A DNA stretch of 64,000 nt from Microbacterium abyssi (GCF_015277895.1 NZ_CP063815.1:620001-684000), one strand, 5' to 3'. Shown: positions 1 to 9,113, counted from the stretch's first letter. The notes: a model not told the origin generated them from the letters alone. Program-made: numbers and translations.

Positions 1-36
1 CGCTGCATGGGGGAGAAGGCTGACACGGTGACGAGA

Positions 37-864
37 CTACGCCCGATCGCAGGTCGCGAAGACGTGTCCGTCCGCACCCGCCGGTAGCAGGTCGCGGTCG
101 CGCAGGACCATGGATGCCGGCGACGCCGGATCCGCGCACATCTCCGCAAACGGTCGCGGCAGCTGATCGGTGTACTCGATGTCGATCACGTGCGCGCCGT
201 ACACGTCCGCATACGCGTCGCACTCCTCGTAGGCCGCACACTCCTCGACCACGGCGAAATCGAACCCCGCACGTTCGTGCAGCGCGACGGCATCCTCCGC
301 AGCGTTCTTCTGCCCGACCGCCAGTCCGGCGGCGTGCGCCGCGTCGACCAGTTCGGCTGCGAGGGCCAGGTTGTCGTCGAGCTCCAGTGCTCCGCCGGAG
401 CGCGTGTATGAATCGAGGTTGTCGAACTCCACTGCGTCGAAGCCGTCGGCCGCGCATCCGGTGATCCACGGAGTGACCATCGCCGCGATCCGCTCGCGCT
501 TCTCGTCCGTCGAGGTGTCCACCAGCACCTCGTCCGGCCAATCCGGGTCGAACACCGGGGCGCCGCCGGCGTGCAGCAGCAGGTCCTGCGGCCAGCTGCC
601 GAGCTCTCCGGGCTGGGTCTGGAACGCGTTCACGTAGCAGATCGAGTAGACGCCGTCGGCGGCTTCGGCGCCGCGATCGCGCCCCACGATCTCGACGCCG
701 TCCGCCGGCGCGTAAGCGCCTCCGAGCTGGTAGTCGGGTGCGGCACCGGCCGGCGGCAGCGCGATGGATGCAACGTCACCGGCGCCTGTGCCATCGGCGG
801 TGGCGGCGCATCCGCTCATCATGAGCAGCATCGCCGCGCCTGCGGCAGCGCGGCCAAGCGTCAT
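37..864 (-). CDS. Secreted GH114-type glycoside hydrolase lipoprotein
   Basis: About 275 aa. The mature part matches the GH114 TIM-barrel family (endo-alpha-1,4-polygalactosaminidase and relatives), seen in YVNAFQTQPGE near the start of the domain, in FDAVEFDNLDSY with its acidic residues, and in GQKNAAE. The N-terminus is a lipoprotein signal: a hydrophobic stretch ending in MSGC, then an Ala/Thr/Gly-rich linker, so the enzyme should be anchored outside the cell. I chose the ATG at 864 because a GGTGAAG ribosome-binding sequence precedes it; ATG 891 is the alternative. The longer frame to 1050 would run into the divergent oxidase gene and is unlikely. The substrate (galactosaminoglycan or other exopolysaccharide) is inferred from the family only. 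Confidence 0.85.
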   Translation of the reverse strand: MTLGRAAAGAAMLLMMSGCAATADGTGAGDVASIALPPAGAAPDYQLGGAYAPADGVEIVGRDRGAEAADGVYSICYVNAFQTQPGELGSWPQDLLLHAGGAPVFDPDWPDEVLVDTSTDEKRERIAAMVTPWITGCAADGFDAVEFDNLDSYTRSGGALELDDNLALAAELVDAAHAAGLAVGQKNAAEDAVALHERAGFDFAVVEECAAYEECDAYADVYGAHVIDIEYTDQLPRPFAEMCADPASPASMVLRDRDLLPAGADGHVFATCDRA

Positions 865-1018
865 CTTCTTCACCAGGCAATCGTCCCGCATGATGGCCGG
901 CCGCCGTGCACGGGACACATCCCGACCCTGCAGGCGTGGGTTCTCGATCCATATGCGTGACCGGCGCTCTCCCGCACACTGGCGTGGATCAGATCCGCCC
1001 AGGGAGGAACGAAGCGTC

Positions 1019-2149
1019 ATGGAGTCATTCGAGGTCGCCGTCGTCGGCATGGGAGCGCTCGGCAGCGCAGCCGCGTACCATCTTGCCCGTCGCGGGGCGA
1101 AGGTCGTCGCCTTCGAGCAGTACGACCTCGGTCACGTGCGCGGCGCGTCGCACGACACATCGCGGATCGTGCGGACGTCCTACGGCGCATCCCAGTACGT
1201 GCGCCTGGCCCAGTCCGCCTACCGTGACTGGGCCGATCTCGAGGCGGAGTCCGGCGAGCGACTTCTCACGGTCACAGGCGGCGTGATCTTCCTGCCCGTC
1301 GCAGGTCCGTACTCGGCATCCGACTTCACCGCGGCACTGGATGAGTGCGGCGTCCCTCACGAACTGCTCAGCCCCGCAGAGGTTCGGGACCGCTGGCCCC
1401 AGTTCCAGGTTCCCGAGGGCGTCGAGACCGTCTACACGGCCGACACCGGAATCGCTCACGCCGCCCGCACAGTGGCCACTCTGCAGATGCGGGCGCGCGT
1501 GCACGGCGCCGATGTCCGCGACCGCACGGCCGTCGAGGCGCTCATCCCGGATGGGGATGCAGTGATCGTGCGCACCGCGAACGGGGAGGTCCGTGCGAAC
1601 AAGGTCGTCGTCGCGGCGGATGCCTGGACCAACGAACTCCTCGAGCCTCTCGGTGCCGCCATCCCGCTGGACGTCATGCAGGAACAGGTGACGTACTTCC
1701 ACACTCCGGCCCCCGAGGTGCATGATGCGGAGCGCTTCCCCGTCTGGATCTGGGAGGACGACGAGTGCTACTACGGCTTCCCGACCTACGGCGAGCCGAC
1801 GATCAAGGCGGCTCGCGATGTGTCCTTCAACCGGATGACACCGGCGGAGCGCACCTATGTGCCGTCTCCCGAGCTCACCGCTCAGCTCGGCGACTTCGTG
1901 CACGGGCTGATCCCGGCCGCCGGCGCGGAGATGCGCACGGTGACGTGCCAGTACGCGCTCACCCCCGACCGCCGCTTCATCCTCAGCCCACTGCAGGAGC
2001 ATCCCGACATCATCGTGGCGCTCGCCGCAGGCCACGGATTCAAGTTCACGCCGGCCATCGGGCGCATCCTCGCCGAGCTCGCACTGGACGGTGAGTCCAC
2101 CGATGACATCTCCGGATTCGCGGCGCCGGCGCCGGCATCCCTGAGCTGA
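1019..2149 (+). CDS. Monomeric sarcosine oxidase / N-methyl-L-tryptophan oxidase family FAD oxidase
   Basis: 376 aa, usual length for the MSOX/SolA family of DAO-fold oxidases, which demethylate N-methyl amino acids (sarcosine, N-methyltryptophan, pipecolate) and release H2O2. An FAD-binding GxGxxG motif (VVGMGALGSA) lies at residues 8-17. A conserved Cys in TCQYALTPD near residue 308 is the usual covalent flavin attachment site, followed by AAGHGFKF. ATG 1019 is set by AGGGAGGA about 10 bases upstream; the open frame extends further upstream without a better start. A cupin gene follows 7 bases after the stop, so the two are probably co-transcribed. The exact N-methyl substrate cannot be read from the sequence. 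Confidence 0.9.
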   Translation: MESFEVAVVGMGALGSAAAYHLARRGAKVVAFEQYDLGHVRGASHDTSRIVRTSYGASQYVRLAQSAYRDWADLEAESGERLLTVTGGVIFLPVAGPYSASDFTAALDECGVPHELLSPAEVRDRWPQFQVPEGVETVYTADTGIAHAARTVATLQMRARVHGADVRDRTAVEALIPDGDAVIVRTANGEVRANKVVVAADAWTNELLEPLGAAIPLDVMQEQVTYFHTPAPEVHDAERFPVWIWEDDECYYGFPTYGEPTIKAARDVSFNRMTPAERTYVPSPELTAQLGDFVHGLIPAAGAEMRTVTCQYALTPDRRFILSPLQEHPDIIVALAAGHGFKFTPAIGRILAELALDGESTDDISGFAAPAPASLS

Positions 2150-2156
2150 GTTCACC

Positions 2157-2582
2157 ATGCGTGTCCAACGGCGCGGCGACAACGCCCACGAATGGGAGCT
2201 CTACAAGGGCAGGGCCCGCATCGGGATCGAGTGGTACTTCAAGGAGACGACGGACCTGCCGATCTCGGTGATGCTCTACCACCTCGAGCCGGGAGCCGAG
2301 GAGGGGCAGCATTTCCATCTCGAAGGCGTCGGCGACAGCTGCTCGCCGGGCAGTTCGGATGAGATGTACGTCGTCACCACGGGCGAGGTCGTCATCTCAT
2401 CGGACGACGATCAACGCATCCTGCGCGCCGGCGACGCCTTCTACGCGCGGCAGGGCGTGCGTCACGGCGTGCGCAACGAGTCGGATGCTCCGGCAGAGCT
2501 GCTCCTCGTCTTCGGGCCGCGCGGTCCCCACGCCTTCCCGCAGACCGGCGAGGAGGTATTCGACGTCGAAGCGGATCGCTGA
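2157..2582 (+). CDS. Small single-domain cupin protein
   Basis: 141 aa with one cupin beta-barrel. Motif 1 is the histidine-containing segment GQHFHLEG, followed by DEMYVVTTGEVV and a second motif around RQGVRHGVRNES. The spacing of the His/Glu residues fits a metal-binding cupin. It starts 7 bases after the oxidase stop with no clear Shine-Dalgarno sequence, so translational coupling is likely. It could be an isomerase, a dioxygenase-like enzyme or a sensor; the function is not known. The convergent PucR gene ends only 4 bases away, leaving no room for a separate terminator. Confidence 0.8.
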   Translation: MRVQRRGDNAHEWELYKGRARIGIEWYFKETTDLPISVMLYHLEPGAEEGQHFHLEGVGDSCSPGSSDEMYVVTTGEVVISSDDDQRILRAGDAFYARQGVRHGVRNESDAPAELLLVFGPRGPHAFPQTGEEVFDVEADR

Positions 2583-2586
2583 CCTT

Positions 2587-4410
2587 TCAGCGACGTTGGA
2601 GCCGCTCCCGCAGCTCGTCGAGGCGCACGGCGATGCCCAGGCGGAACATGCGCTCGTCCTCCCGCCAATCAGCCCCCAGCACGTGATCGAGCCGGTCGAG
2701 TCGCTGCAGAATCGTGTTCGTGTGGAAGTTCAGCGCCCTCGCCGTACGCGTCGGGCTGGCATTGTTCCGCACGAATGCGCGCAGTGTACCGAGCAGGTCG
2801 GCGCCCCGCTCGGCGTCGTACGTCCGCACGGCGCCGATCGTGTCGCGCAGGAACGCTCCGAGTGCGTGCGAATCCGTGTCGAGGATCGCCGAGTAGGGCA
2901 GGAACTCGTCGACCTGCACGGTCATGCCGGTGATCTCCAGCGCGGTGAGCAGCCGCGCGGTGCGCATCGCGGACACGAACGCATCCGGCAGCGCGGCCGT
3001 CGCCGAGCGCGGGACGACGAGGGAGACCGGATGCCGGATCGCCGCCTCCACGTGTGTGCGCAGGCGCTCGGGCTCGGGCTCGAGAGCATCCTGTGCGGAG
3101 GAGTACGCCACGACGATGAACCCGCGGTGTTCGCCGACCAGGGTGCGCTCGTCGAGATGCCGGCTGAGGGCACGCGCGGCAGCAGTCTGCTGATCCCCGG
3201 GAACGGCCAGGAGCAGCAGGGTGTCGAGCAACTGGAGATCGACGCCGAGACGGCGCGCCCGCCGCTCGACATCCGATCGCCGCTCTGGGACGTCGTCGAG
3301 GAGATCGGTGATCAGCTCGCTGCGCACCCTTTGATCGGCACCGGATGCCGCCTCCTGCTGGAGTTCGAGCAGGGCGCCCACCTGCGCTGCCCGCTCGACC
3401 GTGCGGAAGTCCACAGCTCCGAGTTCGAACTCCCCGTCGCCGAGCAGCATCGCCCCGAAGTGCCGCTTGCCGGCGCTGAGCGCGGCGACGGCGCGCACGC
3501 CCGAACCGGCGACGGCGACGCAGTGCCCTGAACGGCGGCTCTCGGCGATGGCGTCGTGGATCGCGGCATCCGGTTCCAGCATGCCGGGCGCCAGGGGGAG
3601 CCCTGCAGCGGCGATGATCTGATCGTGGTCGTCGAGGATCGCCACGGCGCGGCCGAGCGCCGAGGCGAGCGTCTCGGCGACCGGGCCGAATCCTCCGCCG
3701 GCGAGCACCGCCTGGACGAGCTCCTGGTGGACCGTGTTGGCACGGTCGCGCTCGACGAGGTGCGCTGTCAGGCTCTGCAGGTTCCGGCGGCTGGCATCCT
3801 CGGATTCCTGAAGGCTGCGCAGCGTCTGAGTCGTCTGCAGAATGACGGACGCGTGGTCTGCCAGTGCCGAGAGCAGCGAGACCTCCTCGGGAGAGAAGGA
3901 CTTCTCCGCGCGATTGCCCACGAACAGCACGCCGAGCACGTCATCGCTGGTGAGCATCGGGACGCCGAGCATCGACACGAGTCCCTCTGCGGAGACGGCC
4001 TCGTCGACGCCGGAGTCGTGCCTCTCCTTCGTATACGACGAGTAGTCGGAGACCCACTGAGGTGACCGCGATTCGACCACCGCGCTCACGAGTCCCCGCC
4101 CGGGCGGAACGCGAAGTGAGGGCAGGGACGCGCTCACCGACCCGCTCGTCTCCCGCACCCGCAGTTCACGGGTGTCGGGGTCGAACTCGGACAGGTAGGC
4201 GAGATCGGCGCCCATCATCTCGTGTGCGCGCTGGACGAGCCGCACCAGCACGGCGTCGCTGTCACGGAGCTCTGCGAGTTCCCGAGCGCTGGAGAACAGA
4301 GCCGACAGCTCGTGCTCTCGCCGACGAAGCCGTGACAGCTCCCGCTGCGAGCGGTGCACGCTATCGGCGATCTCGGCAGCCTGGTTCTCGGACGCTCCGA
4401 TGCGGCGCAC
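2587..4410 (-). CDS. GAF-domain PucR/CdaR-family transcriptional regulator, N-terminus displaced by frameshift
   Basis: 607 codons in the intact frame. A GAF ligand-sensing domain covers about residues 40-200, a central GGDEF-like/CdaR region follows, and the C-terminus ends in a PucR-type HTH (ARALNFHTNTILQRLDRLDHVLG). Such proteins are usually local activators of catabolic operons. The frame opens only with a GTG at 4410 that has no ribosome-binding sequence. The family's N-terminal segment is instead encoded just upstream in another frame, starting at ATG 4496 with an ideal AAGGAG. Either the gene carries a real one-base deletion and is damaged, or the sequence has an error. It is tail-to-tail with the cupin gene and upstream of the alpha/beta hydrolase in the same orientation. 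Confidence 0.85.
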   Translation of the reverse strand: MRRIGASENQAAEIADSVHRSQRELSRLRRREHELSALFSSARELAELRDSDAVLVRLVQRAHEMMGADLAYLSEFDPDTRELRVRETSGSVSASLPSLRVPPGRGLVSAVVESRSPQWVSDYSSYTKERHDSGVDEAVSAEGLVSMLGVPMLTSDDVLGVLFVGNRAEKSFSPEEVSLLSALADHASVILQTTQTLRSLQESEDASRRNLQSLTAHLVERDRANTVHQELVQAVLAGGGFGPVAETLASALGRAVAILDDHDQIIAAAGLPLAPGMLEPDAAIHDAIAESRRSGHCVAVAGSGVRAVAALSAGKRHFGAMLLGDGEFELGAVDFRTVERAAQVGALLELQQEAASGADQRVRSELITDLLDDVPERRSDVERRARRLGVDLQLLDTLLLLAVPGDQQTAAARALSRHLDERTLVGEHRGFIVVAYSSAQDALEPEPERLRTHVEAAIRHPVSLVVPRSATAALPDAFVSAMRTARLLTALEITGMTVQVDEFLPYSAILDTDSHALGAFLRDTIGAVRTYDAERGADLLGTLRAFVRNNASPTRTARALNFHTNTILQRLDRLDHVLGADWREDERMFRLGIAVRLDELRERLQRR

Positions 4411-4496
4411 GCATCGCTGACGTCGGTCGGGCCGACGGACTCAGCATCGTAGGCGGCGTTCAGAAGGACCGTGATCGCTTCGGAATCGTCGCGCAT
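4411..4496 (-). pseudogene. Out-of-frame N-terminal segment of the GAF/PucR regulator
   Basis: Starting at ATG 4496, behind AGGAAGGAG, this frame encodes MRDDSEAITVLLNAAYDAES and then VGPTDVSDA. This is the helical lead-in normally fused to the (L)RRIGASENQ segment that begins the downstream frame. Restoring one C between positions 4409 and 4410 (minus-strand reading) would give ...SDALRRIGASENQ..., a continuous family-like N-terminus. Without it the upstream frame runs on as nonsense to about 4215. Confidence 0.7.
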
Positions 4497-4582
4497 CCGG
4501 GCTCCTTCCTCGTGAGGTCGCGCCTGGGTTCGCACGACTCCCGTGTCGAGCATGTCACGTTCTGCGAGCACCACGAGAGGCC

Positions 4583-5431
4583 TCAGCGCTGCTCCTCTGC
4601 GCGGCGAGCGGTGCGCAGCAGCGCCTGCGCGAGATCGGGCCACAGCTCGTGGGGGATGAGGTGTCCCATGTCGGGCTGCACCTGCAATTCCGATCCTGCG
4701 ATCGCCTCGGCGATGTCGACCGCCGAGAACCAGTGCAGCACGTCGTCCTCGCGGCCATGGAACACCAGCGTCGGCACGGTCACCTTCCGCAGATCCTCGA
4801 GTCGCTCCGGCGCGCGGCGCAGGGCCGCCCACTGACGTGCGTAGCCCTCGGGCGCGTAGCCGCGGTCGTAGGCCTCGCCCGCCTTCGCGATGTGCCATTG
4901 CACCTGCGGGTCGTATCGGCCTCGCGGCGCGGAGGTCACCGCCGCCTCCGCGAAGGCCACGGCTTGCTCACGCGTCACACGCACTGGAGCCGCGAGCAGC
5001 TCGGGGCGCTCCCCGTGCAGCACGTACCGCGGGCTGCGCCCGGGGATCGTCGACAGCAATCCGAGACTGCGGACGCGTTGGGGATGCCGGATCGCCACCG
5101 TCTGCGCCATCATCCCGCCCATGGAATGCCCGGCCATATGCGCCGAGTCCACGCCGAGCTCGTCGAGGATGCGCACGATGTCGTCGCCCATGTCTGCCAG
5201 GTCGTAGCCGCCGTCGACGTCTTCCTCGCCGCCGAAGCGCTCGGAGAACCCGGTGTCGCGGTTGTCGAAGCGGACGACGCGCAGACCGCCGTCGGTGAGG
5301 TGTGCGATGAACTCCTCGTCCCAGCTCAGCAACTGGGCTCCGCCGCCCGAGACGAGCACGAGCAGCGGATCCGCCTCGGAGCCGAACACCTCGTAGTAGA
5401 GCCGGACTGGGGCGGACTCGGTGTAGGGCAT
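4583..5431 (-). CDS. Alpha/beta-fold hydrolase
   Basis: 282 aa cytoplasmic alpha/beta hydrolase. Visible: the oxyanion region VSGGGAQ, the RFDNRDTGFSER segment typical of the aclacinomycin-methylesterase/proline-iminopeptidase-like branch, the nucleophile elbow GHSMGG (Ser near residue 105), an Asp in HGREDDV and a His in PDMGHLIP. ATG 5431 is fixed by AGGAGG; an in-frame extension to 5548 adds a basic, non-conserved tail. It lies between the PucR-type regulator and the divergent mvaA operon and may process an ester substrate for that pathway, but this is inferred from position only. Confidence 0.85.
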   Translation of the reverse strand: MPYTESAPVRLYYEVFGSEADPLLVLVSGGGAQLLSWDEEFIAHLTDGGLRVVRFDNRDTGFSERFGGEEDVDGGYDLADMGDDIVRILDELGVDSAHMAGHSMGGMMAQTVAIRHPQRVRSLGLLSTIPGRSPRYVLHGERPELLAAPVRVTREQAVAFAEAAVTSAPRGRYDPQVQWHIAKAGEAYDRGYAPEGYARQWAALRRAPERLEDLRKVTVPTLVFHGREDDVLHWFSAVDIAEAIAGSELQVQPDMGHLIPHELWPDLAQALLRTARRAEEQR

Positions 5432-5533
5432 CGGGGCCTCCTCGGGGCTCGCGTCGTCGCTGCGTCCTGCGAGTCTAGATCTGCGCTGTCGACGGAGGAG
5501 TGTGTCCTTCTCATATACCCGCATGCGTTCAAT

Positions 5534-5556
5534 GAGCGATCCATCCATCGTCGCTC
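5534..5556. promoter_or_regulatory. Candidate operator: inverted repeat between hydrolase and mvaA
   Basis: Perfect 6-bp arms GAGCGA and TCGCTC separated by 11 bases, inside the 201-base divergent intergenic region between the alpha/beta hydrolase and the mvaA operon. It could be a binding site for the nearby PucR-type regulator; support is only the symmetry and position. Confidence 0.25.
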
Positions 5557-5632
5557 GCGGATCCCGCTTCTAGTGTCGACGGTGACCCGCAGCGCCGAGG
5601 ACCCGGCGTCTGCCCACTAAGGAAGGTGGCCG

Positions 5633-6913
5633 ATGCCGACCAACAGCCGAATCTCAGGTCTGCGCGACCACACCCCGCAGGAGCGGCTCGCGCTCGTCGC
5701 CGAGGGCGCAGGTCTCGAAGCGAGTGCTCTCGATGCGCTCGGCACCGAGAGCGGGCTGTCGCTCGCGCAGGCAGACCACATCATCGAGAACGTCGTGGGA
5801 CTGATCGGCGTCCCCGTCGGGGTCGCCACGAACTTCACCATCGACGGCACCGATCGGCTGATCCCGATGGCCACCGAGGAGCCCAGCGTCGTCGCGGCGG
5901 CCTCGAACGCAGCACGCATGGCGCGCGACCACGGCGGCTTCACCACCTCGTACACCGGCGACGTCATGATCGCGCAGATCCAGGTGCTCGACGCGGTCGA
6001 TCCGCACGGCACGCGCTTCGCACTGCTGGAGGCGCGTGACGAGGTCCTGGCGCTGGCCAACGAGCAGGATCCGATGCTGGTCTCGCTCGGCGGCGGCGCC
6101 TTCGACATCTCGGTGCGGGTTCTGCCCACACGGGCCGGCGCTCAGGTCATCGTGCATCTGCATGTGGACGTTCGGGACGCCATGGGGGCGAACGCCGTGA
6201 ACACGATGGCCGAGGCGATCGCTCCGCGCATCGCCGAGATCGCCGGCACCAGAACCCTCCTGCGCATCCTCACCAACAAGGCCGACCTTCGTCTCACCCG
6301 CGCCCGGGCCGTCTTCGACGCCGAACTCCTCGGCGGTGCGCAGGTCGCGGACGACATCGTCGCCGCCAGCGCCTTCGCCGAGGCCGATCCATACCGCGCG
6401 GCCACGCACAACAAGGGAATCATGAACGGCATCACCGCCGTCGTCCTCGCCACCGGGAACGACACCCGCGCTGTCGAAGCCGGATGCCATTCCCACGCCG
6501 CCCGCACGGGACGGTACTCGGCGCTGTCGCAGTTCGAGAAGGATGCCGACGGCAATCTCGTCGGGACCCTCGAGGTTCCGCTAGCGGTCGGCCTCGTGGG
6601 CGGAGCGACCCGCGCGCACCCGACCGCACAGGCATCCGTGAAGCTCCTGGGTGTCGAGACCGCCCGCGAACTGGCAAGCGTCATCGCCGCCGTGGGGCTC
6701 GCGCAGAATCTCGCCGCGTGCCGTGCGCTCGCCGCCGAGGGCATCCAGCGCGGGCACATGACGCTGCACGCCCGCACGGTCGCGGCCAGCGCCGGTGCCG
6801 ACGTCGACGAGATCGGCGAGGTCGCCGCACGCATCGTGGCCGACCGGAAGATCCGAGTGGAGCACGCCCGCGAGATCCTGGCCGAGCTGCGTGCAGGGCG
6901 GGGCTCGGTATGA
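5633..6913 (+). CDS. mvaA: Hydroxymethylglutaryl-CoA reductase, class II (degradative)
   Basis: 426 aa, the length of class II bacterial HMG-CoA reductases, which in mevalonate-degrading bacteria oxidise mevalonate plus CoA to HMG-CoA. The ENVVG motif (near residue 53) and PMATEEPSVVAAAS carry the substrate loop and catalytic Glu. NKADLRLTRA carries the catalytic Lys, HNKGIMNGI and the following LATGNDTR the catalytic Asp, and RGHMTLHAR the C-terminal catalytic His. The start has AAGGAAGG 7 bases upstream. Its stop overlaps the HMG-CoA lyase start (ATGA). With the lyase directly downstream, the degradative direction is strongly favoured over mevalonate synthesis. Confidence 0.95.
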   Translation: MPTNSRISGLRDHTPQERLALVAEGAGLEASALDALGTESGLSLAQADHIIENVVGLIGVPVGVATNFTIDGTDRLIPMATEEPSVVAAASNAARMARDHGGFTTSYTGDVMIAQIQVLDAVDPHGTRFALLEARDEVLALANEQDPMLVSLGGGAFDISVRVLPTRAGAQVIVHLHVDVRDAMGANAVNTMAEAIAPRIAEIAGTRTLLRILTNKADLRLTRARAVFDAELLGGAQVADDIVAASAFAEADPYRAATHNKGIMNGITAVVLATGNDTRAVEAGCHSHAARTGRYSALSQFEKDADGNLVGTLEVPLAVGLVGGATRAHPTAQASVKLLGVETARELASVIAAVGLAQNLAACRALAAEGIQRGHMTLHARTVAASAGADVDEIGEVAARIVADRKIRVEHAREILAELRAGRGSV

Positions 6914-7887
6914 CATTCGCCGAGCCCTCGCCGCGCGCGCAGACAGAGGAAGGGCTGCCCGCGCGGGTCACCGTGTACGAGGTGGGGCCACGGGACGGCC
7001 TGCAGGCCGAGACCGACATCATTCCCACGCGCGTCAAGGCTGAGCTGTGCCGCCGGCTGTACGCGGCGGGCTCCCGCGATCTCGAACTGACGAGTTTCGT
7101 CCCGCCGGCCTGGATCCCGCAGCTGGCCGATGCCGCCGAGGTCGTCGGCGGCGTCGAGGTTCCTACCGGTGCGAGGGCCGTCGCCCTGGTCCCGAATCTC
7201 AAAGGGCTCGAGCGCGCCGTCGGCGCCGGCATCCGCGAGGTCGCCGTGGTCGTCAGCGCCACCGAGTCCTTCGCCGAGGCGAACCTCAACAACACCCGAT
7301 CCGGCGCCATCGACCGAGCCGTGGAGGTCATTGAGGCGGCGACCGCCGACGGCATCCCGGTCCGCGGTTACGTCTCGATGGCGTTCGGCGACCCGTGGGA
7401 GGGCGAGGTCGACATCCAGGCGGTGCTGCAGGCCGCCACCGCTCTGCACGAGGCCGGCAGCCGGACCATCGCCCTCGGCGACACGATCGGCGTCGCGACC
7501 CCCGGCTTGACCACCCGCGTGGTGGAGGAGGTGATGGCCGCCGGCATCCCGGTCTCCGATCTCGCCCTGCACCTGCACGACACCTACGGCCAGTCCCTCG
7601 CCAACGTCCACGCCGCTCTGCGGCTCGGCGTCGCGGAGTTCGACGCCGCGGTCGGAGGCCTCGGTCGCTGCCCGTACGCGAAGGGCGCGACCGGTAACCT
7701 CGCCACAGAGGACCTGGTGTGGATGCTGCACGGGCTGGGCATCGAGACCGGACTGGATCTCGGCGCACTCGCGGCCACCACGCTCTGGCTCTCCCGCATC
7801 CGCGGCATCCCCGCGCCGTCGAACGTGGCACGCGCGCTCGCCGCCGCCGGCGCATCCGAAACCACAAAGGAGGCAGCATCCGCATGA
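6910..7887 (+). CDS. mvaB: Hydroxymethylglutaryl-CoA lyase
   Basis: 325 aa TIM-barrel lyase of the HMGL-like family. The N-terminal EVGPRDGLQAE motif carries the catalytic Arg-Asp, LHLHDTYGQ carries the metal-binding His residues, and GGLGRCPYAKGATGN carries the catalytic Cys of the HMG-CoA lyase signature. It cleaves HMG-CoA to acetoacetate and acetyl-CoA and therefore completes the route opened by mvaA. The start codon overlaps the mvaA stop by 4 bases, and its own stop overlaps the next gene's ATG in the same way. Confidence 0.95.
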   Translation: MTFAEPSPRAQTEEGLPARVTVYEVGPRDGLQAETDIIPTRVKAELCRRLYAAGSRDLELTSFVPPAWIPQLADAAEVVGGVEVPTGARAVALVPNLKGLERAVGAGIREVAVVVSATESFAEANLNNTRSGAIDRAVEVIEAATADGIPVRGYVSMAFGDPWEGEVDIQAVLQAATALHEAGSRTIALGDTIGVATPGLTTRVVEEVMAAGIPVSDLALHLHDTYGQSLANVHAALRLGVAEFDAAVGGLGRCPYAKGATGNLATEDLVWMLHGLGIETGLDLGALAATTLWLSRIRGIPAPSNVARALAAAGASETTKEAASA

Positions 7888-9113
7888 CTGACATGTCGCT
7901 CCCCGCGCCCGGTGCGCTCGACGGCGTCACGGTTCTCGACCTGTCCCGTGTGCTCGCCGGCCCCTACGCCGCCCAGATGCTCGCTGATCTCGGCGCCATG
8001 GTGATCAAGATCGAGAACCCGCGCGATCCCGACGTCTCGCGCGGGTTCCCTCCGTATCTCACCGACGGCGACGAGGAGTTCAGCGCCTATTACGCGCAGT
8101 ACAACCGCGGCAAGCTCGGCGTCGGCCTCGACCTCGCGAGCGACGAGGGCAAGGAGGTCCTCAAGGACCTCGTGCGAAACGCCGACGTCCTGGTCGAGAA
8201 CTTCCGCCCCGGCACCATGGCCAAGCTCGGCGTCGGCTACGACGTGCTGCGGGAGATCAACCCGAAGCTCGTCTACACCGCGATCTCCGGCTACGGCCAG
8301 ACGGGTTCGCGCAGTCGCCGTCCGGCCTTCGACAACACCGCGCAGGCCGCCGGCGGACTGTGGTCGATGAGCGGCTACCCCGGCCAGCCGCCGGTGCGCG
8401 TCGGCGTGACGATCGGCGACCTCTCGGCCACACTGTTCGCCGTGGTCGGCACGCTCGCCGCGCTCCGTCACGCCGAGGCGACCGGTGTCGGGCAGCTCGT
8501 CGACGTCGCGCAGGTCGACAGCATCATGGCGCTCACCGAGACCGCGGTGGTCGACTACACGGTCGGCGGCAAGGTGGCGGAGCCCGCCGGCAATCAGCAC
8601 TCCTGGGTCAAACCGTACGAGCTGTTCGACTGCGCGGACGGTCAGGTGTTCTTCGGCGCGTACACCGACAAGCTCTGGAACGCCGCCTGCGACCTGTTCG
8701 GCACGCCGGAGGTCAAGGCCGACCCCGAGATCGACACGATGCGCAAACGCCTGGACCCCGAGGTCTACGAGCGCAAGGTCAAGCCGATCGTGGTCGACTG
8801 GCTCGCCGGGTACACGAAGGCCGAACTCGAGCAGATGGCCGGCGACGTCGTGCCGCTCACGGCGATCAAGACGATCGGCGAGGTCGTCGACGACCCGGGC
8901 ACCGCCGAGCGCGACATGATCGTGGAGGCCGACTACGGCGACCTGGGGATGCTGCGCATGTTCGGACAGCCCATCAAGCTCTCCGCGACCCCCGCGACTC
9001 CGGCACGCACGGCGAACCGGCTCGCCGAGCACGCGGACCAGGTGCTCGCCGACCTCGCCGGATACGACGCCGCCCGCATCGCCGAGCTGCGCGCGGCGGG
9101 TGTGCTGCCGTGA
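7884..9113 (+). CDS. CaiB/BaiF family (family III) CoA-transferase
   Basis: 409 aa. The N-terminus carries the family III signature VLDLSRVLAGPYAAQMLADLGA and KIENP, followed by YNRGKLGVGLDL, VLVENFRPG and ISGYGQTG. The catalytic aspartate is expected in the QLVDVAQVDSI segment. AAAGGAGG lies upstream of ATG 7884. These enzymes move CoA between carboxylic acids. In this operon it could activate a C5/C6 acid (3-methylglutaconate, anhydromevalonate, 3-hydroxy-3-methylglutarate) at the expense of an acyl-CoA made by its neighbours. Mammalian SUGCT, which uses HMG, belongs to the same family, but the substrate here is inference. Confidence 0.9.
   Translation: MTDMSLPAPGALDGVTVLDLSRVLAGPYAAQMLADLGAMVIKIENPRDPDVSRGFPPYLTDGDEEFSAYYAQYNRGKLGVGLDLASDEGKEVLKDLVRNADVLVENFRPGTMAKLGVGYDVLREINPKLVYTAISGYGQTGSRSRRPAFDNTAQAAGGLWSMSGYPGQPPVRVGVTIGDLSATLFAVVGTLAALRHAEATGVGQLVDVAQVDSIMALTETAVVDYTVGGKVAEPAGNQHSWVKPYELFDCADGQVFFGAYTDKLWNAACDLFGTPEVKADPEIDTMRKRLDPEVYERKVKPIVVDWLAGYTKAELEQMAGDVVPLTAIKTIGEVVDDPGTAERDMIVEADYGDLGMLRMFGQPIKLSATPATPARTANRLAEHADQVLADLAGYDAARIAELRAAGVLP

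Noticed and set aside
865..1050. N-terminal extension of the GH114 gene to 1050
   Set aside because: It would overlap the start of the divergent oxidase and places the lipoprotein signal 60 residues inside the protein.
6142..7731. 529-codon minus-strand frame opposite mvaA/mvaB
   Set aside because: Both plus-strand genes are full length with catalytic motifs; the antisense frame has none.
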